DNA from: JBGTSJ01 sp041940305
GTDB lineage: Bacteria; Planctomycetota; Planctomycetia; Planctomycetales; Planctomycetaceae
Assembly (NCBI GenBank): GCA_041940305.1
Contig: JBGTSJ010000005.1
Coordinates: forward strand, 269,974-333,973
Length of the DNA: 64,000 bases
Direction of reading: 5' to 3'
The notes under the pieces were generated by a model. That model ran no database searches. It saw only the letters and a program-made list of their open reading frames with translations, and was not told the DNA's origin. The translations under genes and the position numbers were made by a program. Positions within the stretch are counted from its first letter, which is position 1. Each line of letters begins with the position of its first letter. Positions 51,975 through 61,218 of this stretch are shown here, in pieces.

Positions 51975-51983
51975 TGCTATACT
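51975..51983 (+). promoter_or_regulatory. Candidate extended -10 element upstream of purD
   Basis: TGCTATACT, an extended -10 with a 5/6 hexamer, 163 bp before the purD start codon. No -35 is recognisable. If used, the leader would be about 155 bases. Confidence 0.3.
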
Positions 51984-52146
51984 TCGGTTCGCGTGAGGTT
52001 CGCGACATCATCCGCTGCGCGACGAATAAGGGCTCAAGCTCGCCCGTCGCGGCGCGGCGATTGGATACAGAAGGTGGCCGTGAGGCAGTGCTGCCGGGTG
52101 GCTTCACTCGAGTTCAGCGACGCCCGCGGCGAGGAGTGAGTCTCAG

Positions 52147-53433
52147 ATGCAGGTACTGGTCATCGGACAGGGAGGGCGCGAGCATGCGCTGGCCTGGAAG
52201 CTCGCACAGTCTCCCAAGGTCACCAAAGTGTACTGTGCGCCGGGCAACGCCGGGACCGCCGTCGATGCGACGAACGTCGATCTCAATCCGGCGGACTTCC
52301 CGCGGCTGGTGAAGTTCGCGCGTAGTGAGCGGATTGACCTCACGGTCGTCGGACCTGAAGCGCCGCTGGTGGCGGGGGTGGTGGATGCGTTCGAGGCGGA
52401 GGGGCTGCGGATCTTTGGGCCAACGAAGGCCGCGGCGCAGCTGGAGGGAAGCAAGGCATTCGCCAAGCAGATGATGCGGCAGGCGAACGTGCCGACGGCG
52501 GAGTTCAGCGTGTTCGACGATCCGCAGGATGCGATGCAGTCGCTGCACGACCGGGACGAGGCGCCGGTGGTCGTTAAGGCGGACGGACTGGCCGCGGGGA
52601 AAGGAGTGTTCGTCTGCTCGACCCGCAACGAAGCGCTCGATGCCGTGAAGCAGACGATGGTGGCGCGCGAGTTCGGCGACGCCGGCGGACGGATCGTGAT
52701 CGAGGAGCGGTTGTCGGGGCAGGAACTCAGCGTACTGGCGCTGGTGGATGGCCGGACGATCGTCACGCTCGAGGCGTCGCAGGATCACAAGGCGGCGTTC
52801 GACGGCGACCGCGGTCCCAACACCGGCGGGATGGGGGCCTACTCGCCAACTCCCGTCGCAACGCCGGCCGTCATGGAGAACATCATCCACAAGGTACTGA
52901 TCCCCATCGTGCACACGATGCGGCGGCATGGGATTGAGTATCGTGGCGTGCTGTACGCCGGACTGATGCTGACCTCGCAGGGACCGAAGGTGCTGGAGTT
53001 CAACGTGCGGCTGGGGGACCCCGAAACGCAGCCGGTGCTGATGCGGCTCAAGACTGACCTCTTTGACCTGCTGTGGGCGGCGACCGAGGGGCGCCTGCGC
53101 GAGTTTCAGGAACTGGAGTGGGATCCGCGGCCGTCGCTGTGCGTGGTGATGGCATCGGAGGGTTACCCGGGATCCTACACCAAGGGTCATGCGATTCGCG
53201 GCCTGGAGGATGCGGCGCGTGTCGCCGACGCCAAAGTGTTCCATGCCGGCACGGTGCAGGTGGGGGACCAGGTGCTCACCGATGGCGGCCGCGTGCTAGG
53301 AGTGACGGCGATCGGAAATGATCTCGCGGACGCCAAGCGGAAGGCGTATGAAGCAGTGAAGTGCATCCGCTGGGACGGGGCGTGGTGCCGGAAGGATATC
53401 TCGGACAAGGCACGGCTGGTCGCGGCTCCCTGA
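52147..53433 (+). CDS. purD: Phosphoribosylamine-glycine ligase
   Basis: A 428-residue GARS (PurD). N-terminal MQVLVIGQGGREHALAWKLA, then LTVVGPEAPLVAGVVDAFEA, the ATP-grasp region APVVVKADGLAAGKGVFVCS, the loop DGDRGPNTGGMGAYSPTP, and EFNVRLGDPETQPVLMRL with the metal ligands. It makes glycinamide ribonucleotide from PRA, glycine and ATP, step two of purine synthesis. GAGGAG just before the ATG at 52147 fixes the start. Confidence 0.97.
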   Translation: MQVLVIGQGGREHALAWKLAQSPKVTKVYCAPGNAGTAVDATNVDLNPADFPRLVKFARSERIDLTVVGPEAPLVAGVVDAFEAEGLRIFGPTKAAAQLEGSKAFAKQMMRQANVPTAEFSVFDDPQDAMQSLHDRDEAPVVVKADGLAAGKGVFVCSTRNEALDAVKQTMVAREFGDAGGRIVIEERLSGQELSVLALVDGRTIVTLEASQDHKAAFDGDRGPNTGGMGAYSPTPVATPAVMENIIHKVLIPIVHTMRRHGIEYRGVLYAGLMLTSQGPKVLEFNVRLGDPETQPVLMRLKTDLFDLLWAATEGRLREFQELEWDPRPSLCVVMASEGYPGSYTKGHAIRGLEDAARVADAKVFHAGTVQVGDQVLTDGGRVLGVTAIGNDLADAKRKAYEAVKCIRWDGAWCRKDISDKARLVAAP

Positions 53434-53455
53434 GGATCACAGGTGGACGCTGGGG

Positions 53456-53488
53456 AGAAACCCGGTTTATTGAAGAAACCGGGTTTCT
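53456..53488. repeat. 33-bp-type palindrome, copy 2
   Basis: The left arm AGAAACCCGGTTTATT and right arm AAGAAACCGGGTTTCT form 13 continuous pairs plus two after one mismatch. It lies 23 bp after the purD stop codon. Confidence 0.82.
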
Positions 53489-53577
53489 GTCACGTCGATA
53501 CCGTAATCTGGACATGCCATGCTTGATGGTGCGAACACTGCTGCCTGCGGATCGCGGCCGAATGCGAGGACGATTCG

Positions 53578-55002
53578 ATGCGGATGTTTGTGGCGGGCGA
53601 GTGGCGAATGAAGCCGAAGTCAATTGACGTAATCAATCCGTATGACGGCTCGACGGTCGACACGGTGCCGTCGGGGGATGCTGCGGACATTGATGCGGCG
53701 CTGGGGACGCTCGCCAAGGGTGCGAAGGGGATGCGACGGAAGACGGCCTTTGAGCGCGCCGAGATTCTGCAGAAATGCGCGGCGCTGATGATGGAGCGAG
53801 TCGAGGATCTGGCGCGGACAATCAGTGCCGAGGAAGGGAAGATCCTGGCGGAGTCGCGGACGGAGGCGAAGCGGGCGGCGGACGTGATGGTGGTCTCCGC
53901 CGAAGAGGCGAAGCGGCTGGCGGGGGAAATGCTGCCGATGGACGGGGCCGACAACGGCGCCGGCAAGCTGGGGTTCACGCTGCGCGTGCCGTGCGGCGTG
54001 GTGGCGGCCATCACGCCGTTCAACTTTCCGCTGAACTTGGTGTGTCACAAGGTGGGGCCGGCGATCGCGGGAGGGAATGCGGTGCTGGTGAAGCCGGCCA
54101 GCGACACGCCGCTGTCGGCGCTCAAGCTGGTGGAGATCCTGCTGGAGGCCGGGTTGCCGGAGGACGCGATCGCGTGCGTGACGGGCGGCGGCGGCGAGCT
54201 GGGGAAGGCGATCTGCGAGGACGAACGGGTCCGCAAGATCAGCTTCACCGGCAGCTACGAGGTGGGCCGGTCGATCACTCAAATGGCGGGACTGAAGCGG
54301 GTGACGATGGAACTGGGCTCCAACAGCCCGGTGATCATCATGGACGACGCCGATCTCGACCTGGCGGCGCAGGCCATCAGTCAGACCGGCTATGCCAACG
54401 CCGGACAGACCTGCATCTCGGCCCAGCGGATCCTGACCAACGGCAAGGTGGCGGGAGACTTCGTCGATGCGCTCAAGCCGCGGGTGGAGGCGCTGAAGAC
54501 GGGGGACCAGTTTGCGGAGGGGACAAAGATCGGGCCGCTGGTGCGCGAGCGTGACGCCGAGCGCGTCGAGAACTGGATCAACGAAGCGGTCTCAGCCGGG
54601 GCCGAACTGGTGACGGGAGGACGGCGGACGGGGGCGATCTATGCGCCGACGATCCTCGACAACGTGAAGCCGGAGTACCGGGTCAGCTGTGACGAACTGT
54701 TCGGACCGGCGGTGGTGGTGACGCGGTTCAGCGACATCGATGAGGCGATCCGGCTGGCGAACGACACAGAATACGGGCTCGCGGCCGGGATCTTCACGCA
54801 GGACATCGACCGGGCCTTCCGGTTCGCGAAAGAAGTGGACAGCGGCAACCTGCACATCAACTGGTCGAGCCAGTGGCGGGCGGACTTCATGCCGTACGGG
54901 GGACTGAAGCACAGCGGCATGGGCAAGGAGGGCCCGCGTTACGCGCTGCGGGAGATGACGGAGGAGAAGACGGTGATTGTGCATCTGCGGGACGGAACCT
55001 GA
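53578..55002 (+). CDS. Aldehyde dehydrogenase family protein
   Basis: A 474-residue NAD(P)-dependent ALDH. VAAITPFNFPLNLVCHKVGP carries the conserved Asn, Glu245 is in VTMELGSNSPVIIMDD, and the nucleophile Cys279 is in NAGQTCISAQRIL. The C-terminal motif is WSSQWRADFMPYGGLKHSG. It oxidises an aldehyde to the acid; it resembles the lactaldehyde/succinate-semialdehyde dehydrogenase branch but the substrate cannot be fixed. GAGGA 7 bases before the ATG supports this start. It is followed by small membrane-protein genes. Confidence 0.94.
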   Translation: MRMFVAGEWRMKPKSIDVINPYDGSTVDTVPSGDAADIDAALGTLAKGAKGMRRKTAFERAEILQKCAALMMERVEDLARTISAEEGKILAESRTEAKRAADVMVVSAEEAKRLAGEMLPMDGADNGAGKLGFTLRVPCGVVAAITPFNFPLNLVCHKVGPAIAGGNAVLVKPASDTPLSALKLVEILLEAGLPEDAIACVTGGGGELGKAICEDERVRKISFTGSYEVGRSITQMAGLKRVTMELGSNSPVIIMDDADLDLAAQAISQTGYANAGQTCISAQRILTNGKVAGDFVDALKPRVEALKTGDQFAEGTKIGPLVRERDAERVENWINEAVSAGAELVTGGRRTGAIYAPTILDNVKPEYRVSCDELFGPAVVVTRFSDIDEAIRLANDTEYGLAAGIFTQDIDRAFRFAKEVDSGNLHINWSSQWRADFMPYGGLKHSGMGKEGPRYALREMTEEKTVIVHLRDGT

Positions 55003-55034
55003 CGGCATCCATGGAGACGGAGACGGTCTGAGAG

Positions 55035-55331
55035 ATGAACGGCGACGATGCGAGTCCGACAATCTCCGGTCATCCGCACGTCTGGCTGGGGTGTGGACTG
55101 TCCCTGCTGGGAATGTTGAACTATCTCGCGCCGGCGTTCTTCGAGGTGGCGAACGCAACATCCCGGGCGACGTTCTCGATCGGGCCGGTGCCGCTTATGA
55201 ACGCCGGGGCGATCGGCGGCATCAGCCTGGTGACGCTCGGTATCGGATTGTTCACGCACGGCGTGGACGAGGTGCTGCGTCGGCGAACGGAGTCTGAGTG
55301 TGATACGTCCCGAGGTTGCGTGTCAGGGTGA
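55035..55331 (+). CDS. Small two-TM membrane protein (paralogue 1)
   Basis: A 98-residue protein starting MNGDDASPTISGHPHVWLGC. TM1 ~17-37 (LGCGLSLLGMLNYLAPAFFE), TM2 ~54-76 (LMNAGAIGGISLVTLGIGLF) and a basic C-terminus (GVDEVLRRRTES). It parallels the next gene in start, TM spacing and the basic tail. No known family; function unknown. Confidence 0.6.
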   Translation: MNGDDASPTISGHPHVWLGCGLSLLGMLNYLAPAFFEVANATSRATFSIGPVPLMNAGAIGGISLVTLGIGLFTHGVDEVLRRRTESECDTSRGCVSG

Positions 55332-55338
55332 GCAACCA

Positions 55339-55611
55339 ATGAATGGCGATGAGTCGAAGCCGCGATTCGCCCATTCTCAGTTAATCTGGTTCGGCGTCGG
55401 CTTTCTGTTCCTTGCTGCGCTCAATCTACTGGCGCTCTATCTGATGGAAATCAGCAATGCAAAGCGGGATGTATTAGGGCTTCCTCTTGCGACAGTGGCA
55501 GTGTGCGGAGCGGTTTATCTGGTGAGCATCGGAGTGGGCTTCATTGCGGCCGGGATCGACAAGGTCGTCAAACAGAGAAGGGCGAAGCGTGACATCGCTG
55601 CTCAACGTTGA
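55339..55611 (+). CDS. Small two-TM membrane protein (paralogue 2)
   Basis: A 90-residue protein starting MNGDESKPRFAHSQLIWFGV. TM1 ~16-35 (FGVGFLFLAALNLLALYLME), TM2 ~49-71 (TVAVCGAVYLVSIGVGFIAA), ending GIDKVVKQRRAKRDIAAQR. It matches the preceding gene (MNGD start, a two-TM hairpin, GVDEVLRRR versus GIDKVVKQRR), so it is probably a tandem duplication. Its 3' end overlaps the next gene by 23 bp. The ATG at 55339 is preferred to a GTG at 55300. Confidence 0.62.
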   Translation: MNGDESKPRFAHSQLIWFGVGFLFLAALNLLALYLMEISNAKRDVLGLPLATVAVCGAVYLVSIGVGFIAAGIDKVVKQRRAKRDIAAQR

Positions 55612-57085
55612 TTCGCTGCGGGAGCAGCCGTTGTGGCGTCCTGAGGACCTGGGACGGCCGATTCCGGATTCGCCGCACGCCGTGTCGGCTTGTCTGCCGA
55701 CGTGGCGGGACAATGTGGGGTATGAGGAACAGGAGCCGCGCGTGATGCAGCGGCTGACGACCGGATATCCGCGATTCGTCTATAACGCACTGTGCCGCCG
55801 GCTGTTCGACGATTGTGTGTCGCAATACGGAGGGGAGGACGAGTCCTGCCTGGTATTTCCGTCGCTCCGGACGGCGAAGTTCTGCGCGGAGTTCATCGAG
55901 CGCCGCACTCAGTGCCGGCCGCGGCTGCAAGAACTGGAACAGAGAGGAGTATGGGGCGTCCTGTTTCCGGTGGCGGCGGCACCGGCGGCGAAGGCGTTCT
56001 GGCAACATAGCGGATGGGGCGTTTCGTCGCGGCAAGCGGAGGCCGTGCTGGAGGGGAGACGTGCGACTGATGCGACGGCGGCGAAGTCCGCCATCCGGCA
56101 GCGGTTGTCGGACATCATGGGCGTACCGAAGGATGCGGTGACGTTGTTCCCCACGGGCATGGCGGCGTTTCATGCGCTGCATCGGGCGTTCGGCGCGGCG
56201 TTCGCCGGGCGGAAGTCGGTGCAGTTCGGGTTTCCTTATGTGGATTCGCTGAAGGTGCAGGATGGGTTCGGGGCCGGCGCGCACTTCTTTCCGCGAGGAG
56301 ATGAGGCCGACCTGGCCGCACTGGAGGACCTGGCGGGGAGCACGCCGTTATCGGCGATCTGCACGGAGTTCCCGGCGAATCCGCTGCTGACGAGTCCCGA
56401 CCTGGAGCGGCTGGCGGAGATCGCCCGCAAGGCGGATGTGCCGCTGATCGTGGACGACACGGTCGCCAGTTGCGTCAACGTCGACCTGCTGCCGGTATCG
56501 GACGTTATCTGGTGCAGCCTGACCAAGTACTTCTCCGGGCGCGGCGACGTCACCGGCGGTGCGGTGGTCGTCAATCCCCGCAGCCGGTTTGCCGAGCGGA
56601 TGGCGTCGGCCCTGGGGGCGGAGGATGAGGACCTGCTGTGGTGCGAGGACGCAGATGTGCTGGAAGCGAATTCGCGGGACTTCGTGGAGCGGGTGCAGAC
56701 CGTGAATCGGAGCGCAGAGCAACTGGCGACGTTTCTGGTTCAGCATCCCGTCGTCGCGGCTGTGCATTATCCGGCGCATACCGCAAAGGAGAGGTACTCT
56801 GCGTTCCAGCGCGACGGCGGGGGCTTCGGTGGATTGCTGTCGCTGGAGGTGCGGAATCCGGCGGAGCAGGCGCCGCGGTTCTTTGATGCGCTGGAAGTCT
56901 CCAAGGGGCCGAACCTGGGGATGAGCTATACACTGGCCTGCCCGTTCACGATCCTGGCTCACTACAACGAACTCGACTTCGCCGAACGCTGCGGCGTTTC
57001 GCGCTGGCTGATCCGCGTGTCGGTGGGGACCGAACCGGGGGCCGATCTCATCCGGCGCTTCGGCGCCGCTCTGGAAGGACTGTGA
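55589..57085 (+). CDS. Cys/Met-metabolism PLP-dependent enzyme (cystathionine gamma-synthase-like)
   Basis: A 498-residue fold-type I PLP enzyme. PTGMAAFHALHRAFGAAF is the phosphate-binding region, VPLIVDDTVASCVNVDLLP holds the Asp that contacts the pyridine N, and SDVIWCSLTKYFSGRGDVTGG holds the Schiff-base Lys313. The C-terminal SVGTEPGADLIRRFGAALEG is typical of the trans-sulfuration family. About 150 extra residues precede the usual core. It starts at a GTG (55589) inside the upstream gene. Reaction unknown; homoserine-ester lyase activity is plausible. Confidence 0.82.
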   Translation: MTSLLNVDSLREQPLWRPEDLGRPIPDSPHAVSACLPTWRDNVGYEEQEPRVMQRLTTGYPRFVYNALCRRLFDDCVSQYGGEDESCLVFPSLRTAKFCAEFIERRTQCRPRLQELEQRGVWGVLFPVAAAPAAKAFWQHSGWGVSSRQAEAVLEGRRATDATAAKSAIRQRLSDIMGVPKDAVTLFPTGMAAFHALHRAFGAAFAGRKSVQFGFPYVDSLKVQDGFGAGAHFFPRGDEADLAALEDLAGSTPLSAICTEFPANPLLTSPDLERLAEIARKADVPLIVDDTVASCVNVDLLPVSDVIWCSLTKYFSGRGDVTGGAVVVNPRSRFAERMASALGAEDEDLLWCEDADVLEANSRDFVERVQTVNRSAEQLATFLVQHPVVAAVHYPAHTAKERYSAFQRDGGGFGGLLSLEVRNPAEQAPRFFDALEVSKGPNLGMSYTLACPFTILAHYNELDFAERCGVSRWLIRVSVGTEPGADLIRRFGAALEGL

Positions 57086-57382
57086 GGGGACGCTTCGCGG
57101 GCCGACGCCTGATGCCCGCCAGCCGGACTTCCTGCTCGCCATTCCCTCATGACGGGAGTCGGGAAATTCTCCATTCGTGAGCGCGGCAAAGGATTCTGCG
57201 GGACGATTGCACGCTCATAAACTGATACACAGAAACAGGTTGTGAGATGGACGTGGCCGTCGTGCCCGTTGGGTATGCAATTCGCTGCGCTCCCGGCCCA
57301 CCTGACATTTTACGTGCTGGGATCGGGCGAACCGGGGATCCCAGCGAACTTTCGACGGGCTGGGCCACGAGGAGGCAACCTG

Positions 57383-58090
57383 ATGTTCTCGCAGGACCAG
57401 AAGGAGAACGAACTGCTCTCGCGACTTCCCCCGCACGACGTTGAGTATTTGATGCAGCGTCTCCGGCCGACGCGCATTGCCGCTGGGAGCGTGTTGTGTG
57501 AGACGCGGGAGCCGCTGGCCAACGTCCATTTCCCGATCAGCTGCGTGTTCTCGTCGCTGGTCGTGATGGAGGACGGCTCAGCCGTAGAAGCGTCGACGAC
57601 CGGCAACGAGGGAATGATCGGCGTGTGGCTGATGGCCGGCGAACGTGCGGGGCCGCATCGCGTGATTCAGCAGGTCGAAGGGGAAAGCCTGCAGATGCCG
57701 GCCGATGAGTTCCGGCAGCTGGTGGGAGATTACCCGAGTCTGCGGCAGATGCTGGAGCGATACTCGCTGACGCTGTTGCAGCAGGCGGGGCAGAATGCCG
57801 CATGCAACGTGCGGCATAACGTAGAGGAGCGCATGTGCCGCTGGTTGCTGACCTGCGCCGACCGCGCGGGGAAGGACGAACTCAGCCTGACGCAGGAGTT
57901 TTTGTCGATCATGCTGGGTGTGCGGCGGCAGAGTGTGAACCTGACGGCCGGCGTGCTACAGCGGGCGGGGTTCATTTCGTACCGGCGGGGGGGAGTGAAG
58001 ATCCTGGATCGCGCGGGCCTGGAGGAAGCAGCGTGCGAGTGCTACCGCGTGACGCATGACATGTACGATCGGATGATGCGACTGGCGTGA
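57383..58090 (+). CDS. Crp/Fnr-family transcriptional regulator
   Basis: A 235-residue protein. The N-terminal cNMP-binding-fold domain (~10-125) has LRPTRIAAGSVLCETREPLA and VEASTTGNEGMIGVWLMAGE, but the Arg-Ser cAMP-contact pair is not evident. The C-terminal helix-turn-helix (~165-215) includes LTQEFLSIMLGVRRQSVNLT. No Fnr-type N-terminal cysteine cluster. The near-perfect ribosome-binding site GAGGAGG before the ATG at 57383 decides the start over the upstream frame (57242). It stands alone; about 300 bp upstream is free of genes. Confidence 0.9.
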   Translation: MFSQDQKENELLSRLPPHDVEYLMQRLRPTRIAAGSVLCETREPLANVHFPISCVFSSLVVMEDGSAVEASTTGNEGMIGVWLMAGERAGPHRVIQQVEGESLQMPADEFRQLVGDYPSLRQMLERYSLTLLQQAGQNAACNVRHNVEERMCRWLLTCADRAGKDELSLTQEFLSIMLGVRRQSVNLTAGVLQRAGFISYRRGGVKILDRAGLEEAACECYRVTHDMYDRMMRLA

Positions 58091-58124
58091 GAGCGGTCGC
58101 GAGACAGCAGCGTTTAGATTCTGG

Positions 58125-58157
58125 AGAACCCCGGTTTCTTGAAGAAACCGGGGTTCT
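58125..58157. repeat. 33-bp-type palindrome, copy 3
   Basis: AGAACCCCGGTTTCTT-G-AAGAAACCGGGGTTCT, a perfect 16-bp stem with a one-base centre, 34 bp after the Crp-like stop. Relative to copies 1 and 2, AAACCC has become AACCCC with the complementary change on the other arm. Confidence 0.85.
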
Positions 58158-58250
58158 TTGTGCGCGCAGGTGCTGTCGTCGCTTGTCTCCCATTGCACGG
58201 GGGCGTACCGTGGCCGTTCTCCCGAGTGGCTTCGTTACAGGATCACGCGC

Positions 58251-59624
58251 ATGTTTCGCTGGCACACGAGTCTTGTTGCGGTTCTGTTGGTTTCGCGGTT
58301 GATGGGGGCGGAACCGCGGGAAGATCGATGCGTGGTCCTGATCAGTGTGGACGGGCTGGCCCACTTCTATCTGGATGATCCGCTGGCCGACATGCCGACG
58401 ATCCGCCGACTGGCGGAGGAGGGCGCGCGAGCGGAGGGGATGGTCGGTTCTTTTCCGACGGTGACGTGGCCGAATCATACGACGCTGGTCACCGGCGTGC
58501 CGGCTGCGCGGCATGGGGTGCTGGGGAACAACTATCTGGATCGCGCCAGTGCGACGAAGGTCCCGCTGATTCCGGATCCGCTGTTCGATAAGGACCAGAT
58601 CGTCCTGTCGCCGACGATTTATGACGCGGCTCACCAGGCGGGACTGACGACGGCGGGCATCATCTGGCCGGCGACCCGGAATGCCCGGACGCTCGACTGG
58701 ACCGTGCCCGACATGGGGGGCGAGGAGGCATGGCCGAAATACGGATCGGCGGCGTGGCTGGAGGAACTCCGTGCGGACGGGATTCCGATCGATCGCCATG
58801 CAGCCTGGGTGAAGGAGTCCAGCGGGGGCGTGCAGCGGGACTGGCTGTACACGCGGCTGGCTCAGCACCTGTTCGAAAACCACCCGCCGAATCTGATGCT
58901 GATCCACCTGGTGGAAGTGGATCATGTGCAACACAAGCATGGGCCGCGAAGCCCTGAGGCGTATTGGTCGGTGAGCTTTGCGGACGACCGCGTGCGCGAC
59001 ATTGTTGAAGCGGCGCGGGCTTCCGAATTCGGCGAGCGCGTCACGATCATCGTCGCCAGCGATCACGGGTTCTTTCCGATCGAGAAGGACATCCGGCCGA
59101 ACGTCGCGCTGAAGCAATTGGGGCTGATCTCATCGGCGGAGGGGGAAACGAGCCGCGAGGCGTACTGCGTGGCCCAGGGAGGGGGTTGCATGGTGTACGT
59201 GCTCAACGATGCACGACGGAGCGAGATTATGGTGCAGCTCACGACAGAACTGGCCGGGATCGAAGGGGTACAGGCGGTGATCACGGAGGCCGAATTTGCC
59301 GGTTTGGGGCTGGGGAGCCGGTCCGAAGATCTGCGCGCGCCGGATTTGTGGATCGCTGCGGAATCCGGTTACAGCTTCAGCGATGCGGAGGAGGGAGAGG
59401 AGGTAATCGTCGCGCGCGAGACACGGGCTGGGACGCACGGCTATCTGCCGGACCAGCCCGACATGCTGGCGACGCTGGTCATCTCGGGCGCCGGAGTGCG
59501 CCCGGGGACGCGGCTGGAGAAGTGCTCCAGCCTGGATGTGGCCCCGACGATCGCGCGGCTGCTGCAGGTGGAGTTCCCGTCAGCGGAAGGCGAGGCGCTG
59601 GAGGGTGCGCTATCCGGCGAGTGA
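58251..59624 (+). CDS. Nucleotide pyrophosphatase/phosphodiesterase-like protein (alkaline phosphatase superfamily)
   Basis: A 457-residue exported enzyme. Signal peptide RWHTSLVAVLLVSRLMGA, then VVLISVDGLAHFYLDD (first metal Asp), SFPTVTWPNHTTLVTG (nucleophilic Thr and Asn), LIHLVEVDHVQHKHGP (metal Asp/His) and IIVASDHGFFPIEKD (Asp-His). This is the ENPP/type I phosphodiesterase pattern. It hydrolyses nucleotide or phosphodiester substrates in the periplasm. The upstream open frame to 58158 is rejected because it begins at the palindromic repeat. Confidence 0.9.
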   Translation: MFRWHTSLVAVLLVSRLMGAEPREDRCVVLISVDGLAHFYLDDPLADMPTIRRLAEEGARAEGMVGSFPTVTWPNHTTLVTGVPAARHGVLGNNYLDRASATKVPLIPDPLFDKDQIVLSPTIYDAAHQAGLTTAGIIWPATRNARTLDWTVPDMGGEEAWPKYGSAAWLEELRADGIPIDRHAAWVKESSGGVQRDWLYTRLAQHLFENHPPNLMLIHLVEVDHVQHKHGPRSPEAYWSVSFADDRVRDIVEAARASEFGERVTIIVASDHGFFPIEKDIRPNVALKQLGLISSAEGETSREAYCVAQGGGCMVYVLNDARRSEIMVQLTTELAGIEGVQAVITEAEFAGLGLGSRSEDLRAPDLWIAAESGYSFSDAEEGEEVIVARETRAGTHGYLPDQPDMLATLVISGAGVRPGTRLEKCSSLDVAPTIARLLQVEFPSAEGEALEGALSGE

Positions 59625-59780
59625 CGGTGGTCCTCGACGTTCCCGCGACTGCGAAACTGGTGCAGCGGTCGGCGCCGCGTCAACTTGAAAACAACGATTC
59701 CATGTTCGATGGTATTGGTGCGTCACCCGCAGTCATCCCCGATCTCGTATTGACCGTTCCTCCGGCGCCCAGGGTTTTCG

Positions 59781-60629
59781 ATGCCGAGTGGAGCCTTTGC
59801 TGACTGCCCGCATTGCGGCGCATCGCTGCCGCTTAAAAGCCGGAAGGCCGCCGGCAAGACGGCCCACTGCCCGCGCTGCCGGCAGCCATTCGTCGTGCAA
59901 CCCCGGCCGGGCGATTCTGAGCGAGGCGACGCCGACTCGCAAGTTACTGATGACTACGCGCTCGCGGAAGAGGTCAAGCCGCCTCCCATGATGGTGAAGC
60001 GCGGCCAGCGCGTCTCTCCGGCGAAGCGACAGGCGGCGCTCGAACGCGAGACAGCACAGGAGCGGCGGTTCTTCTGGGTGCGGCTTGTGTCCGTGCTGGT
60101 GTGGCTGAACGCCAATGTTGCGGCGGCTGTCTGCATCATCGACAGCATCATTGACTTCGTTTGGCTCCTCGCACACTGGGAGGAAGTGCGACGTGCGGCG
60201 CCGCTGGGCCGGACCGCGGTCCGACAACTGGGACGCCCGGTGCTGGTCGTCGTCACCGCCGCCATCATCTGGTGGCAGGGAGTGCTGTTTCGAGACCGGT
60301 CGGACCGCAATTCGGTCATTGTGTTCGGCGGGGGGTATTTGCTGCTGTTCGGACTGGTGGCGTTCGTTATCGGCCTGATCGCCAACAGCGTGTACGAGCG
60401 GCCGATCTATGCCGTGCAATGGAGCGTGGTGTATTACGGCGCGTCTCTGCTGGCATTCGCGGCGTGGGGATACGGGCCCGAGACAACCCTTCAGCGGGCC
60501 GAGCGACTGACTTCGGAGGGCCGGTATAGCGATGCGCTCACCGCGGCCAATCTGGCTCTTCAGGAAGACCCGGACGACCGGGACGCGCTTGAACTGCAGC
60601 GGGCCATACGGGACATGATGCGGGTGTAG
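59781..60629 (+). CDS. Zinc-ribbon membrane protein
   Basis: A 282-residue protein. The N-terminus FADCPHCGASLPLKSRKAAG, then KTAHCPRCRQPFVV, is a CxxC...CxxC zinc ribbon like those at the N-terminus of many planctomycete proteins. Membrane segments follow (~105-130, ~150-170, ~180-205, ~215-235). The cytoplasmic C-terminus, RAERLTSEGRYSDALTAANL, then ALQEDPDDRDALELQRAIRD, resembles one TPR-like helix pair. No enzymatic motif. It is 156 bp after the phosphodiesterase gene on the same strand. Confidence 0.7.
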   Translation: MPSGAFADCPHCGASLPLKSRKAAGKTAHCPRCRQPFVVQPRPGDSERGDADSQVTDDYALAEEVKPPPMMVKRGQRVSPAKRQAALERETAQERRFFWVRLVSVLVWLNANVAAAVCIIDSIIDFVWLLAHWEEVRRAAPLGRTAVRQLGRPVLVVVTAAIIWWQGVLFRDRSDRNSVIVFGGGYLLLFGLVAFVIGLIANSVYERPIYAVQWSVVYYGASLLAFAAWGYGPETTLQRAERLTSEGRYSDALTAANLALQEDPDDRDALELQRAIRDMMRV

Positions 60630-60843
60630 TCTCGCTGCAGCAACATCCTGCGTCGGCCGCCGAACGGTCCGGACGGCAGCGACGCTTGACTCCACGCACA
60701 GCACGACTCCGAGTGGCAGGGACTCTGAGGGGACAGACCGTTGCACTATCGCCTGCGGGCGAACTGTGAAAAGAATGAATTCGCTGTCATTGGCCGCGCC
60801 CGCCGCAACTCCGCCCCACTCTCTTTCCCGCCAGGAGCATGCC

Positions 60844-61218
60844 ATGCTGAAGCGTACACTTCTTCCGCTGTGGGGTGTCGCTCTTTTGGCAGTGCTGACT
60901 GCGTCACCCGAACCGTTGCAGGCGCGGAAGCAGTACATGGACGCGTTTTCGGCCCGGTATCCCAGGCTGGTTCCGCAAGTGACGGCGCAGAAGTGCGGCG
61001 TCTGTCATGGGAAGACCAAGGTCCTGCGGAGCGATTATGCCGAGAGCATGAAGGCTGCGCTCGGTGCGAAGAACGTCAAGAAACAGGCGGACATCGACGC
61101 GGCGCTCAAGCAGGTTGAAGTTCAGCAGCACCATCCGAGGCAGTCGTACAAGGACCTGTTTGATGAGGGGATGCTGCCTCCGCCGTATGTTCCGCCGGAA
61201 GAGACTGAGGGTCAGTAG
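60844..61218 (+). CDS. Small secreted mono-haem cytochrome-like protein
   Basis: A 124-residue protein. Signal peptide RTLLPLWGVALLAVLTA, then RKQYMDAFSARYPRLVPQV and AQKCGVCHGKTKVLRSDYAE, with CGVCH at 51-55 as a single c-type haem site. A helical middle (ESMKAALGAKNVKKQADIDA) and a Pro-rich tail (PPPYVPPEETEGQ) follow. GGAG 8 bases upstream supports the ATG at 60844. It may be a small electron carrier in the periplasm; the partner is unknown. It converges on the TPR lipoprotein gene, overlapping by 7 bp. Confidence 0.78.
   Translation: MLKRTLLPLWGVALLAVLTASPEPLQARKQYMDAFSARYPRLVPQVTAQKCGVCHGKTKVLRSDYAESMKAALGAKNVKKQADIDAALKQVEVQQHHPRQSYKDLFDEGMLPPPYVPPEETEGQ

Noticed and set aside
57972..59117. 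381-codon frame antisense to the phosphodiesterase
   Set aside because: Arg/His/Pro/Gln-rich shadow; the plus strand carries all ENPP metal-site motifs.
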